Source: Teichococcus aestuarii
GTDB taxonomy: Bacteria > Pseudomonadota > Alphaproteobacteria > Acetobacterales > Acetobacteraceae
DNA length: 64,000 bases
Direction of reading: 5' to 3'
Assembly: GCF_003116135.1 (NCBI RefSeq)
Contig: NZ_PDOA01000006.1
Coordinates: forward strand, 1-64,000
Of the stretch, positions 16,101 through 25,345 are shown piece after piece; position 1 is the first letter of the stretch; every line of letters starts with the position of its first letter. Under the pieces are notes generated by a model. That model did not search any database. It saw only the letters and a list, made by a program, of their open reading frames with translations, and was not told the DNA's origin. The translations under genes were made by a program, and so were the position numbers.

Positions 16101-17168
16101 TCAGCCCGCCGCCCAGCCCTCGGGGGCCGGCACGCCGAGCAGCCGCGCCGCGGCGGCCAGGTCCTGCCGCGTCTTCTCCGGCAGGGCCAGCCCCTCCGCG
16201 CGGTGCCGCGCCTCGTTCCGCGCCTCGATCTCGCCGGGGTAGAACACCTCGTCGCAGCCCGGCACGCGCGGCACGGACTTGATCTCCGCCACCATCCTCT
16301 CCATCCGCTCGGCGAAGGCCTCGGCCGGCCCGAAGGCGGCGATGTTCAGCGCCAGGAAGAGATGCCCGCAGCGGCTGCGCTTCTCCGCCTGGTAGGGGCC
16401 GCTCACCTCCTCCAGGATGCCGCTGCCCGAGAGCACGCCGGAGAGCACGTCCATCATCACCGAGATGGCGTAGCCCTTGTGCTCGGCCATGGGGAGGATG
16501 ACGCCGCCCAGCGCCGCCACGGGGTCGGTGGCCGGGTTGCCCTCGGCGTCGATCGCCCAGTGCGGCGGGATGGGCTGGCCCTTCTGCCGCGCCAGGAAGA
16601 TCTTGCCGCGCGCCACCACGGTGTTGGCGATGTCCAGCATCATCGGCGCGTGCCGTCCGGCGGGGGCGGCGATGGACCAGGGGTTGTTGCCCACCAGCTT
16701 GCGCCGCCCGCCCCAGGGCGCCATGGCCGGGCTGCCATTGGTGGTGAGCAGGCCGATGCACCCCTCGGCCGCCGCCATGCGCGTGAAGTAGCCGAGCGCC
16801 CCGTGGTGGTTCGAGTTGCGCACGGAGACGACGCCCACCCCATGCGCGCGCGCACGCCGCACCGCCTCCGCCATGGCCTGCGCCGCCACCACCTGGCCCA
16901 CCCCGTCCGCGGCGTCCATCAGCGCGATGGCGCCGGCATCGACCAGCCAGCGCGGCTGCGTCACCGCCTGCATCACGCCGCTGCGCAGCCGGTCGATGTA
17001 CCAGGGGGCGCGCATGACCCCGTGCGAGGAATGGCCCCAGAGGTCGGCGGTGACGAGGCTCTCGGCCACCAGCCGGGCATCCGGCGCCGGCAGGCCGGCG
17101 GCCTCGTAGAGGCGGGTGACGAAATCGGCCAGGGCGTCGGGCCGGAGGAGGGGGAGGGGCGGGGTCAT
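16101..17168 (-). CDS. Ldh2-family malate/lactate-type dehydrogenase
   Basis: The 355-residue protein belongs to the NAD(P)-dependent Ldh2/YiaK/malate dehydrogenase family, which reduces 2-keto acids with an unusual Rossmann-free fold. Hallmarks are DLWGHSSHGVMRAP with the catalytic histidine, VSVRNSNHHGALGYF, APWGGRRKLVGNNPWSIA and ILPMAEHKGYAISVMMD. It could act on malate, lactate, ureidoglycolate or sulfolactate. It ends three bases from the convergent IclR gene and is divergent from a LysR gene, which probably regulates it. Confidence 0.85.
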   Translation of the reverse strand: MTPPLPLLRPDALADFVTRLYEAAGLPAPDARLVAESLVTADLWGHSSHGVMRAPWYIDRLRSGVMQAVTQPRWLVDAGAIALMDAADGVGQVVAAQAMAEAVRRARAHGVGVVSVRNSNHHGALGYFTRMAAAEGCIGLLTTNGSPAMAPWGGRRKLVGNNPWSIAAPAGRHAPMMLDIANTVVARGKIFLARQKGQPIPPHWAIDAEGNPATDPVAALGGVILPMAEHKGYAISVMMDVLSGVLSGSGILEEVSGPYQAEKRSRCGHLFLALNIAAFGPAEAFAERMERMVAEIKSVPRVPGCDEVFYPGEIEARNEARHRAEGLALPEKTRQDLAAAARLLGVPAPEGWAAG

Positions 17169-17195
17169 GCGTGGCGTTCCCTGCGGGGGTGGCTT

Positions 17196-17220
17196 AATTC
17201 ATGCGCCATGGGCATGAATT
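17196..17220. promoter_or_regulatory. LysR operator over the lysR start codon
   Basis: AATTCATGC (17196-17204) and GCATGAATT (17212-17220) are perfect nine-base inverted arms around GCCATGG, which includes the LysR start codon. A near copy lies upstream of the Bug gene at 19222-19246. LysR-type proteins bind such dyads; binding here would repress lysR and reach the divergent dehydrogenase promoter. Confidence 0.6.
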
Positions 17221-18131
17221 TCGAGATCCTGGATTTGCGCGCGCTGATGGCGGTGCTGGAGCTGCGCAGCTTCAGCCTCGCCGCGGCGCGGCTGAACCTG
17301 TCGCAGCCCGCGCTCAGCCGCCGCATTCAGCGGCTGGAGGGGCTGCTGGGCGGGCCGCTGCTGGAGCGCACGACGCGGCACGTGGCGCCCTCGGCGCTGG
17401 GGCGGCAGGTGCTGCCCCTGCTGCGCCAGGCGCTGGACGGGATGGAGACGGCGCTGGACGGCATCGAGGATCTGGTCAGCCCCGGCGCCGGCCCCGGCGG
17501 CGGGCGCGGCCCGGTGACGGTGGCCTGCCTGCAGACGGCGGTGGCCGGGCTGCTGCCGCCCGCCCTGGCCGCGCTGCGCCGCAGCCACCCGCGGCTGCGC
17601 GTGCGCATCCTCGACATGACGGCGCAGGAGGCGCTGCGCAGCGTGGCGCGGGGCGAGGCGGAGCTTGCCGTCACCATCGCCGCCGACCTGCAGGATGCCG
17701 GGCTGGTGGCGGAGCCGCTGCTGCAGGACCCCTTCGTGCTGGCCTGCGACGAGGCCCACCCGCTGGCGCGGCGGGAGAGCCTCGCCTGGCGTGAGCTGGC
17801 CGGGCTGCCGCTGATCCTGGCCGCGCGCACCAGCGTGCACCGCGCCCTCATCCAGGATGCGCTGGCGCAGGACGGCGTGCGGCTGGGCTGGGCCTACGAG
17901 GTGCTGCATATGGCGAGCGCCTTCCATCTCGTCCGCGCCGGTCTCGGCGTCTCGGTGCTGCCGCGCATCGCCCTGTGCGCGGCGGAGGCGGCGCGGCTGC
18001 GCGCCGTGCCGCTGCGGGAGCCGCTCATCAGCCGCACCCTCTCGCTCGTCCACCGGCGCGCGCGCGGTCTGACCGGCGCGGCGGAGGCGCTGGCGGAGCA
18101 ACTCCGGATCGCGGCGCGGGCGGAGGCGTGA
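17208..18131 (+). CDS. LysR-type regulator
   Basis: The 307-residue protein has the LysR HTH (SFSLAAARLNLSQPALSRRI, residues about 22-41) and a periplasmic-binding-like effector domain. It is divergent from the Ldh2 gene and convergent with a Bug gene. ATGs at 17208 and 17214 are both possible starts, and both lie inside the perfect palindrome. The same palindrome upstream of the Bug gene predicts that this protein controls both neighbours. Confidence 0.87.
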   Translation: MGMNFEILDLRALMAVLELRSFSLAAARLNLSQPALSRRIQRLEGLLGGPLLERTTRHVAPSALGRQVLPLLRQALDGMETALDGIEDLVSPGAGPGGGRGPVTVACLQTAVAGLLPPALAALRRSHPRLRVRILDMTAQEALRSVARGEAELAVTIAADLQDAGLVAEPLLQDPFVLACDEAHPLARRESLAWRELAGLPLILAARTSVHRALIQDALAQDGVRLGWAYEVLHMASAFHLVRAGLGVSVLPRIALCAAEAARLRAVPLREPLISRTLSLVHRRARGLTGAAEALAEQLRIAARAEA

Positions 18132-18152
18132 GGCCCCGGCCCGCATCCGCCC

Positions 18153-19127
18153 TCAGGCGAGGCCGATCTCCTTCAGCACCGCCGTCGTGTCCGTCACCTC
18201 CCGCTTGAGGAAGGCGCCGAACTCGTCGCCGGGCAGCCAGGCATCGTCCCAGCCGCGCTGCGCCAGCAGCTCCTTCCATTCGGGCGTGGCGTGCATCCGC
18301 GCCATCAGCGTCACCAGGGCGGCCTTCTGCTCGGCGCTCAGCGTCGGGGCGGCGAAGACGCCGCGCCAGGTCGGCATCGCGATGTCCAGCCCCGCCTCCT
18401 TCAGCGTCGTCACATCCGGGCCGGCGCGGCGCTCGCCGGTGGTGGCCAGGGCGCGCAGCCGCCCGGCGCGGACCTGCTCGCCGAATTCCGAGATGCCGGA
18501 GATGGCCGCCACCACCTGCCCGCCCAGCACCGCCGCCTGCGCCGGCCCGCCGCCCGAGAAGGCCACGTAGGAGGCCTCCCGCGCCGAGCGGCCCAGCGCC
18601 TTCAGCATCAGCCCCAGCGTGATGTGCTCCGTGCCGCCGGCCGAGCCGCCGGCGACCGAGACGGCGCCGGGATTCTCCTTCAGCCGCGCGAGCAGACCCT
18701 GCAGGTCCTGGATCGGGGAATCCGGCGGCACGACGATGACGCTGACCTCCTCGGTCAGCCGCGCGACCGGCGCCACGTCCAGCACCCCCATGGGCGACTT
18801 GTTGGCGATGGAGGCGCCCACCATCACGCTGCCCGCCACCATCAGCCCCTCGGGCCGGTTGCGGTACTGCGCCAGGAAGCGGGGCAGGCCCACCGTGCCG
18901 CCGGCGCCGCCCACATTCTCCACCTGCACGTTCCCGGCCAGCCCGGCGCGGCGCACCACCTGCTCGATGGCGCGGCCCAGCCCGTCCCAGCCGCCGCCGG
19001 GATTGGCGGGGATGAACAGCCGCAGCATGGAATACAGCGCCTCCGCCTCGGCCTGCCCGCCGCGCAGCAGCAGCGCTGCTGCCGGCAGGGTCAGGGTGGC
19101 CTTCAGCAAATGCCGGCGTCGGGTCAT
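18153..19127 (-). CDS. Bug/TctC-type solute-binding protein (copy 2)
   Basis: The 324-residue protein starts MTRRRHLLKATLTLPAAALL, a good twin-arginine motif (RRHLLKA) and hydrophobic core. The mature part reads LRLFIPANPGGGWDGLGRAIE, the TctC-like variant of the Bug pocket that is close to tricarballylate/citrate binding proteins, and contains AGGSAGGTEHITLG. The ATG at 19127 was chosen for the signal peptide. No TctAB pair adjoins it. The operator copy lies 95 bases upstream. Confidence 0.86.
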   Translation of the reverse strand: MTRRRHLLKATLTLPAAALLLRGGQAEAEALYSMLRLFIPANPGGGWDGLGRAIEQVVRRAGLAGNVQVENVGGAGGTVGLPRFLAQYRNRPEGLMVAGSVMVGASIANKSPMGVLDVAPVARLTEEVSVIVVPPDSPIQDLQGLLARLKENPGAVSVAGGSAGGTEHITLGLMLKALGRSAREASYVAFSGGGPAQAAVLGGQVVAAISGISEFGEQVRAGRLRALATTGERRAGPDVTTLKEAGLDIAMPTWRGVFAAPTLSAEQKAALVTLMARMHATPEWKELLAQRGWDDAWLPGDEFGAFLKREVTDTTAVLKEIGLA

Positions 19128-19221
19128 GCGCGTCTCCTCCTGGCGAACCGGAGCCCCTTGGCGGGGCGGTTGCCCCAGCCATAGAGCCGCGCGCCCCGGC
19201 CGATAAATGCGCGGTTTCGCC

Positions 19222-19246
19222 CATCCATGCGCCACGCGCATAAATC
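19222..19246. promoter_or_regulatory. Second copy of the LysR operator, upstream of the Bug gene
   Basis: CATCCATGC (19222-19230), GCCACGC, GCATAAATC (19238-19246) matches the operator at 17196-17220 at most positions, including the conserved ATGCGCCA and GCAT core. A further half-site, ATAAATGC, lies at 19203-19210. The position upstream of the minus-strand Bug gene fits activation by the LysR protein at 17208-18131. Confidence 0.55.
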
Positions 19247-19311
19247 TGACCCTCGCTTGCGCGCCTGGGGCCGCGTGCTAGTCATGAGACCATGAGGATG
19301 TCGTCGCGCCC

Positions 19312-20571
19312 TTGACCAGCTTCCGCTTCCTGCACGCCGCCGACCTGCACCTGGACAGCCCGCTGCGCGGCCTCGATGCCGACCTGTCCGCCCCGGCCGC
19401 CCGCATCCGCGGCGCCAGCCGCGAGGCGCTGTCCGCGCTGGTCGACCTCGCCATCGCCGAGCAGGTGGATTTCGTCGTCGTCGCCGGCGATCTCTACGAT
19501 GGCGACTGGTCGGATTTCCGCACCGGCCAGGCGCTGGTCGCCGCCCTGGCGCGGCTGACCCGCGCCGGCATCCGCGTCGTCGCCATCCGCGGCAACCACG
19601 ACGCGGAAAGCCAGATCACCCGCGACCTGCGCCTGCCGGACGGCGCCAGCCTGCTCTCCACCCGCCGCCCCGAGAGCGTGCTGCTGGCGGAGCATGGCGT
19701 GGTGCTGCACGGCCAGAGCTTCGCCAACCGCGACGTGACGGAGAACATCGCCCTCGGCTACCCGCCGCCGCGCCCGGGGCTGTTCAACCTGGCGCTGCTG
19801 CACACGGCGGCCACCGGCCGGCCCGGCCACGCCTCCTACGCGCCCTGCACCGTCGAGCAGCTGGCCCGGCATGGCTACGACTACTGGGCGCTCGGCCACA
19901 TCCACACGCGCGAGGTGGTGTTGCGCGACCCGTGGATCGTCTTCCCCGGCAACCTGCAGGGCCGCCACATCAACGAGGCGGGCGCCAAGGGGGCCAGCCT
20001 TGTCACCGTGCGGGAGGGGCGCGTGACGGGCGTCGAGCACCGCACGCTGGACGTGGTGCGCTGGCAGCGCGTGGCGGTGGACTGCACCGGCGCGGCCGAT
20101 GACGACGCCGTGCTGAACCGCGTGCTGCGCGCCGTAGGCGAGGCGGTGGACGCCGCCGAGGGGCGCCTGCTGGCGCTGCGGCTGGAGCTGTCCGGCCCCA
20201 CCGCCGCCCATGCCGCCCTGGCGCGCGACCGGGGCGAGACGCTGGGGCGGATGCGCGCCGCCGCGCTGGAGGCGGCGCCGGAGGAGGCGTTCTGGATCGA
20301 GGCGGTGCGGCTCGGCACCCGCCCCGCCACGCCGCCCGTGCCCCGCGCCGATGCGGTGGGCCGGCTGCTCGACACCATCGCCACCCTGCCGGCCGAGGCG
20401 CTGCCGCCCGACCTGGCCGAGTATGCCGGGCAGCTCCTGCAGCGCGCCCCCGGCCTGCGCGACGCGCTCGGCCCCGACCACCCGGCGGTGCAGGCGGCCG
20501 AGGGGCGGCTCGGCGCCGAGTGGCTCGGCCGGGCGCGGGACCTGCTGCTGGCCCGGCTGGCCGAAGACTGA
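19312..20571 (+). CDS. YhaO/SbcD-like metallophosphoesterase (DNA repair nuclease subunit)
   Basis: The 419-residue protein has all calcineurin-type nuclease motifs: AADLHLDSPL (D and H ligands), VVAGDLYDGD, RGNHDAES, LALLHTAATG and LGHIHTREV. About 150 further residues form a C-terminal helical domain, as in YhaO. The start appears to be TTG at 19312; the nearby ATGs at 19292 and 19298 are out of frame. The next gene, 43 bases on, encodes its coiled-coil ATPase partner. The pair resembles SbcDC/Mre11-Rad50 and probably processes DNA ends in the cytoplasm. Confidence 0.85.
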   Translation: MTSFRFLHAADLHLDSPLRGLDADLSAPAARIRGASREALSALVDLAIAEQVDFVVVAGDLYDGDWSDFRTGQALVAALARLTRAGIRVVAIRGNHDAESQITRDLRLPDGASLLSTRRPESVLLAEHGVVLHGQSFANRDVTENIALGYPPPRPGLFNLALLHTAATGRPGHASYAPCTVEQLARHGYDYWALGHIHTREVVLRDPWIVFPGNLQGRHINEAGAKGASLVTVREGRVTGVEHRTLDVVRWQRVAVDCTGAADDDAVLNRVLRAVGEAVDAAEGRLLALRLELSGPTAAHAALARDRGETLGRMRAAALEAAPEEAFWIEAVRLGTRPATPPVPRADAVGRLLDTIATLPAEALPPDLAEYAGQLLQRAPGLRDALGPDHPAVQAAEGRLGAEWLGRARDLLLARLAED

Positions 20572-20614
20572 ACGCGGCAGACGGAACGCCCCGGACCAAC
20601 GCCTCGGAGACAGG

Positions 20615-23600
20615 ATGCGCCTGACCCGCCTCGCCCTGCGGAACTACGGCCCCTTCGCCGAGGCCGCGCTCGACCTCAGCCCGGAGCCGGGCTGCGTCAA
20701 CCTGGTGCTGGCGCCGAACGGCGCCGGCAAGTCGGTGCTGCGCGCCGCCTTCGGCGACCTGCTCTTCGGCATCGGCATGCAGACGCCGATGGGCTTCCGC
20801 CACGGCTATGGCGGCATGCAGATCGCCGCCGAGGGCGTGGCGCCGGACGGCCGCCGCTTCGCCTTCCTCCGCCGCAAGGGGAAGGGCGCCGGCCCGCTGC
20901 TGGGGCCGGACGAGGCGCCGCTCGACCCCGCCCTGCTGCCGGGCCTGCTCGGCGGCGCCGACCGCTCCCTGCTGGAGCGCCTCTTCGCGCTGGACACGGC
21001 GCTGCTGCGGGCGGGCGGCGCCGGGCTGCTGGCCTCGGGCGGCGCGCTGGCCGAGGCGCTGCTGCAGGCGGCCGGGGGCCTGCGCCCGGCGCAGCGCCTC
21101 GGCCAGGACATCGTGGCGGCGCGGGACCGGCTGGCCCCCACCCGCAAATCGGCCCAGCGGCCCTTCTACGAGGCGCTGGACCAGCTCAAGGCCGCCAAGG
21201 ACACGCTGCGCGGCACCCTGCTGCGCCCGGCCCAGTGGCGCGAGCGCGAGCGCGTGCTGGAGGAGGCGACGCAGAGGCTGGAAGCGGCCCGCGCCGCGGC
21301 CGCCGAGGCCGGCGCCACGCTGCGCCGGCTGGAGCGCGTGCGGCGCCTGGCCCCCGCGCTGCGCCGGCACGCCGCCGCCGAGGCCTGGCTGGCCGCCCAC
21401 CCCGGCGCCCCGCTGCTGCCCGCCGACCTCGCCGGCCGCATCCAGGAGGCGCGCGAGCAGGCCGCCCAGGCCGCCCGCAGCGCCGGGGAGGCGGCCCGCC
21501 AGCAGCAGAGCCTCGCCGCCGATGCGGAGGCGCTGGCGCCCGCCCGGCCCTGGCTGGCGCAGGCCGCGCGCATCGCCGCGCTGCGCGAGGCCGCCGGCGC
21601 CGCGTCCAGGGCGCGCGAGGAGCTGCCCGCCCTGGCGCAGGAGCGGCACGACACGGAGCGGCAGATCGAGGACCGGCTGGGCGCGCTGGGCTTCGCCGGC
21701 GGCGTGGCGGGGGCGGCGTCGCTGCTGCCGGCGCCCGGCCTGCTGGAGAAGGCCCGCCGCCTGCTCGCCGAGCACGCGCCGCTGGCCGAGGCCGAGCGCG
21801 AGGCGCCGCGCCGGCTGGAGCGCCTGCGCGCCGCCTGCGCCGAGGCCGAGGCGGCGCTCGCCGCCCTGCCGCCGCCGCGCGATGCCTCGGCGCTGGAGGG
21901 GCTGCTGGCGGCGATCCGCGCCGAGGGCGAGCCGGCCGCGCTGCTGGCGCGCGAGCGCCGCGCCCTGGCGGAGGCGGAAAGCCTCTGGGCCACGCGCGCG
22001 GCGCGCCTGCCGGCCGCGTGGCGCGCGCCGGAGGCGCTGCGGAACCTGCCCGTGCCGCCCCCCGGCGCCCTGGAGCGGCTGGCCGGCACCTTGCAGGCCA
22101 CGGAGGCGGCGCTGCGCGAGGTGGCGGCCGCCGAGGAGCGCGCCGCCGCCGCCCTGGCCGAGAGCCGGGCGCGGCAGGCCGCCCTGGAGCAGGACGGCCC
22201 CCTGCCGGACGCCGCTGCCCTGGCCGAGGCCCGCGCGCGGCGGGACGCGCAGTGGCAGCACCTGTGCCGGAGCGGCGACGCCGCGGCCGGGGCAGGGGCC
22301 TATGCGGCGCTGGTGGCCGAGGCCGACAGCCTGGCGGACCGCCGCTTCGCCGAGGCGCGCCGGGTGCACGAGGCCGAGCTGCTCGCCGCCGCCCTGGCGC
22401 GGCAGCAGGCGGCGCGGGACGACGCGGCCCGCGCCTGCGAGGCGGCACGGGCCGCCGCGCTCGCCGCCCGCGAGGGCTGGGCGGCCGCCCTGGCGCCGCT
22501 GGCGCTGGACGCCGGCACGGCGCCCGGGGCGCTGCCCGGCCTGTTCGCCGCCCGCGACGAGGCGCTGGACGCCGCCGCGGCGCTGGACCGGCAGCAGGCC
22601 GCCCTGGCGGAACTGGCCGAGCGCCAGGCGGCCGACGCGCTGCGCCTCGCCGCCGCGCTGGGCGAGCCGGCGGCCTCGCCGCTGCCCGTGCTGCTCGACC
22701 GCGCCGGGGCCGCGCTGCGCGAGGCGCAGGCCTCCGCGACCGACCGCGCCCTGCGCCTGCAGGCGGTGCGGGACAGCCGCGCGGCGCTGGCCGAGGCCGG
22801 CCAGGAGGCGGCCGCCCGTGGCCACCGCCTGGAGGCCTGGCGGTCGGAATGGCGCGCCGTGCTGGCGGCGCTGCACCGCCCGCAGGAGGAAGGGCCGCCG
22901 GAAACCGCCGCCGCGCTGGAGCTGCTGGGCCAGCTCGCGCCGCTGGTGCGGCAGGCCGGGACGCTGGCGGCGCGCCAGGAGGCGCTGCGGGCGGAGCTTG
23001 CGGCCTTCACCGCCGATGTCCGCGCCCTGTGCGCGGAGCTGGGCGAGGCCGAGCCGGCCGATGCCGTGGCGGCGGCCCGGCACCTCGCCGCCCGGCTGGA
23101 GGAGGAGCAGGCCCGGCTCTCCCGCCAGGAGGCGCTGCGCCAGCAGGCGGAGCTGGCCGCCCGCGCCGCCGCGGCGCAGGCGCGGGAGGCGGCGGCGCGG
23201 CGGGAGGAGCTCCACGCCGCCCTGGCCGAGGCCGGCGCCACGGATCTCGAGACCGCCTTGCAGCGGCTGGAAGCCTCGGCCGAGCGGGCGCGCCAGCAGG
23301 CGGCGCGGGCGGCGGCGCTGGAGGAGATCCTGGCCGGCCATGACGGGCTGGACCTGGCGGCCCTGCAGGCGGAACAGGCCGCCCACCCGCCCGAGATGCT
23401 GGAGGCCGCCCTGCGGGCGGCCGAGGAGGCCGGCGCCGCCGCAGGGCGCGCCGCCGAGGAGGCCGCGGAGGCGCGCGCCCATGCCGGGGCGGAGCTCGAG
23501 CGGCTCGGCGCCGATGGCGCGGCGCGGGAGGCGGCGGCGGACGAGCAGGCGGCGCTGGCCCGCCTCGGCCATGTGCTGGAGGAGGCGGTGCTGCTGCAGG

Positions 23601-24073
23601 CCGCCCGCTCCCTGCTCGGCGCGGCGATGGAGCGGGTGCAGGAGGCGGGCGACGATGCCCGGCTGCGCCGCATCGGCGATGTCTTCGCCGAACTGACGGA
23701 AGGCGCCTATCCGGCCCTGGCCGCGCGGGAGGACGAGAAGGGCGTCGCCCACCTGCTGGTGCGCCGCGCCACGCCGGAGGGCGAGGAGACGGGGGTGGAG
23801 GCGCTGTCCGAGGGCACGCGGGACCAGCTCTTCCTGGCGCTGCGGCTGGTGGCGATCGAGGACCATGTGGCGGCCGCCACGCCGCTGCCCTTCCTCGGCG
23901 ACGACATCCTGCAGAGCTTCGACGATGGCCGCGCCGCCGCGGCCTTCCACGCGCTGCGCCGCTTCAGCGGCACCACCCAGGTGATCCTGCTGACCCACCA
24001 CCGGCATCTCGTCGAACTGGCCGGGCGCGCCCTTCCGGCGGGCGCGCTGCATGTGCAGGCCCTGCCGGGCTGA
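20615..24073 (+). CDS. YhaN/SbcC-like coiled-coil AAA ATPase
   Basis: The 1152-residue protein has a Rad50-like layout. The N-terminal head contains MRLTRLALRNYGPF and the Walker A motif APNGAGKSVL near residue 35. A long, alanine- and arginine-rich coiled-coil region follows. The C-terminal head has the ABC signature ALSEGTRDQLFLALRL and Walker B PFLGDDILQSFDD. There is no CxxC zinc hook in the coil, as is usual for YhaN. It forms a two-gene unit with the nuclease subunit. The extreme codon bias of the coil produces very long false reading frames in other frames. Confidence 0.87.
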   Translation: MRLTRLALRNYGPFAEAALDLSPEPGCVNLVLAPNGAGKSVLRAAFGDLLFGIGMQTPMGFRHGYGGMQIAAEGVAPDGRRFAFLRRKGKGAGPLLGPDEAPLDPALLPGLLGGADRSLLERLFALDTALLRAGGAGLLASGGALAEALLQAAGGLRPAQRLGQDIVAARDRLAPTRKSAQRPFYEALDQLKAAKDTLRGTLLRPAQWRERERVLEEATQRLEAARAAAAEAGATLRRLERVRRLAPALRRHAAAEAWLAAHPGAPLLPADLAGRIQEAREQAAQAARSAGEAARQQQSLAADAEALAPARPWLAQAARIAALREAAGAASRAREELPALAQERHDTERQIEDRLGALGFAGGVAGAASLLPAPGLLEKARRLLAEHAPLAEAEREAPRRLERLRAACAEAEAALAALPPPRDASALEGLLAAIRAEGEPAALLARERRALAEAESLWATRAARLPAAWRAPEALRNLPVPPPGALERLAGTLQATEAALREVAAAEERAAAALAESRARQAALEQDGPLPDAAALAEARARRDAQWQHLCRSGDAAAGAGAYAALVAEADSLADRRFAEARRVHEAELLAAALARQQAARDDAARACEAARAAALAAREGWAAALAPLALDAGTAPGALPGLFAARDEALDAAAALDRQQAALAELAERQAADALRLAAALGEPAASPLPVLLDRAGAALREAQASATDRALRLQAVRDSRAALAEAGQEAAARGHRLEAWRSEWRAVLAALHRPQEEGPPETAAALELLGQLAPLVRQAGTLAARQEALRAELAAFTADVRALCAELGEAEPADAVAAARHLAARLEEEQARLSRQEALRQQAELAARAAAAQAREAAARREELHAALAEAGATDLETALQRLEASAERARQQAARAAALEEILAGHDGLDLAALQAEQAAHPPEMLEAALRAAEEAGAAAGRAAEEAAEARAHAGAELERLGADGAAREAAADEQAALARLGHVLEEAVLLQAARSLLGAAMERVQEAGDDARLRRIGDVFAELTEGAYPALAAREDEKGVAHLLVRRATPEGEETGVEALSEGTRDQLFLALRLVAIEDHVAAATPLPFLGDDILQSFDDGRAAAAFHALRRFSGTTQVILLTHHRHLVELAGRALPAGALHVQALPG

Positions 24074-24097
24074 AGCCGCCGGCCGCAGCGCCCCGGC

Positions 24098-25345
24098 TCA
24101 GCCGGCGCCGGCGATGCGCTGGAGGTGTGGCATCCCGACCTCGCGGGTCGAGAGGCAGCCCAGCAGCGCCAGGTTGCGGTCCACCTCCTGCGCCAGGATG
24201 TCGATGCCGTGCCGCACCCCCGCCTCGCCGCCCACTGCGGCGGCGTAGAGGAAGGGCCGGCCGACGAAGACGAAATCCGCCCCCAGGGCCAGCGCCTTCA
24301 GCACGTCCGAGCCACGGCGGATGCCGCCATCCATCATCACCGCCATGCCGCCCGCGGCGGCGCGGATCTCCGGCAGGGCGCGCAGGGCGGAGATGGCGCC
24401 GTCGAGCTGCCGCCCGCCATGGTTGGAGACGATGACGCCGTCGATCCCCTCCTCCGCCGCGCGGCGCGCATCCTCGGCGCGCAGGATGCCCTTCACCACC
24501 AGCCGGCCCTTCCACTGCCGCCGGATGCCGGCCACATGGGTCCAGTTCAGGTGGTCGCGCGCGCCGAAATCCCGCTCCACATGCCGCGCGATGATGGGGG
24601 CGCCGCGCTCGGCGTAGTTGTTCTCGAAATGCGGCATGCCGTGGCGGTGCAGGGTGCGCCACAGCGTGTCCCACAGCCAGAGCGGGCGGGTGGCGCCGTC
24701 CCAGGCCAGGCGCAGCGAGGGCTTCAGCGGGGTGGAGAAGCCGGTGCGGATGTTGTTCTCGCGGTTGCCCATGGTGGTGGTGTCCACCGTCAGCACCAGC
24801 GTGCCGAAGCCGGCCGCCGCCACGCGTGCGACGAGCTTGGCAATGCGCGCCTCGTCGCCCGGCAGGTAGGCCTGGAACCAGCTGCCCGGCGCCGCGTGCG
24901 CCACCTCCTCCATCGGGATGAGGGAGGAGCCGCTCATCACCATCGGGATGCCGGCGGCGGCCGCCGCGCGCGCCAGCACCAGGTCGCCGCGATAGGCCAT
25001 GATGGCGCTGATCCCCATCGGCGCGATGCCGAAGGGCGCGCTGTACGCCTGGCCGAAGAGCGAGGTGGCGATGCTGCGCCGCGAGACGTCGATCAGGTAG
25101 CGCGGGCGGAAGGCCCATTCGGCGAAGGCGTCGCGGTTGTCGCGGTAGGCGGCGTTGGTCTCCGCCGCGCCGGCGATGTAGCCGAAGAGCGGCCGCGGCA
25201 GCTTGCGGCGCGCCGCCGGCTCGAAATCGTCCAGCGCCAGGATCGGCCGCAGCCGCCGCGGCGTCGTGCTGCCGATGGCGCGGTACATCGCCTTGGGCGG
25301 CGGTGGCACCGCGACGGTGGGCGGGCCGTTGGCGCCCTCGTTCAC
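24098..25345 (-). CDS. FMN-dependent 2-hydroxyacid oxidase/dehydrogenase
   Basis: The 415-residue protein is of the L-lactate dehydrogenase (LldD)/glycolate oxidase/mandelate dehydrogenase family. FMN-binding and catalytic blocks are visible: APFGIAPMGISAIMAYRGD, the active-site VIVSNHGGRQLDGA (catalytic His and Arg) and MMDGGIRRGSDVLKALALGAD. The GTG at 25345 is preferred because AGGAAGGAG lies eight bases before it; an ATG at 25288 has only a badly spaced site. The gene is divergent from hyuA. It oxidises an (S)-2-hydroxy acid to the keto acid. Confidence 0.85.
   Translation of the reverse strand: MNEGANGPPTVAVPPPPKAMYRAIGSTTPRRLRPILALDDFEPAARRKLPRPLFGYIAGAAETNAAYRDNRDAFAEWAFRPRYLIDVSRRSIATSLFGQAYSAPFGIAPMGISAIMAYRGDLVLARAAAAAGIPMVMSGSSLIPMEEVAHAAPGSWFQAYLPGDEARIAKLVARVAAAGFGTLVLTVDTTTMGNRENNIRTGFSTPLKPSLRLAWDGATRPLWLWDTLWRTLHRHGMPHFENNYAERGAPIIARHVERDFGARDHLNWTHVAGIRRQWKGRLVVKGILRAEDARRAAEEGIDGVIVSNHGGRQLDGAISALRALPEIRAAAGGMAVMMDGGIRRGSDVLKALALGADFVFVGRPFLYAAAVGGEAGVRHGIDILAQEVDRNLALLGCLSTREVGMPHLQRIAGAG

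Noticed and set aside
20003-24052. Antisense open frame of 1349 codons opposite the YhaN-like gene
   Set aside because: It is an artefact of the extreme G/C third-position bias of an Ala/Arg/Glu-rich coiled coil. The translation is low-complexity Gln/Arg/Gly with no family features, while the plus strand has intact ATPase motifs.
19312-24073. Named anti-phage defence system
   Set aside because: The pair matches YhaO/YhaN-like DNA repair proteins. No Gabija, Lamassu, Wadjet or other characteristic partner genes are present, so defence is only one possible role.
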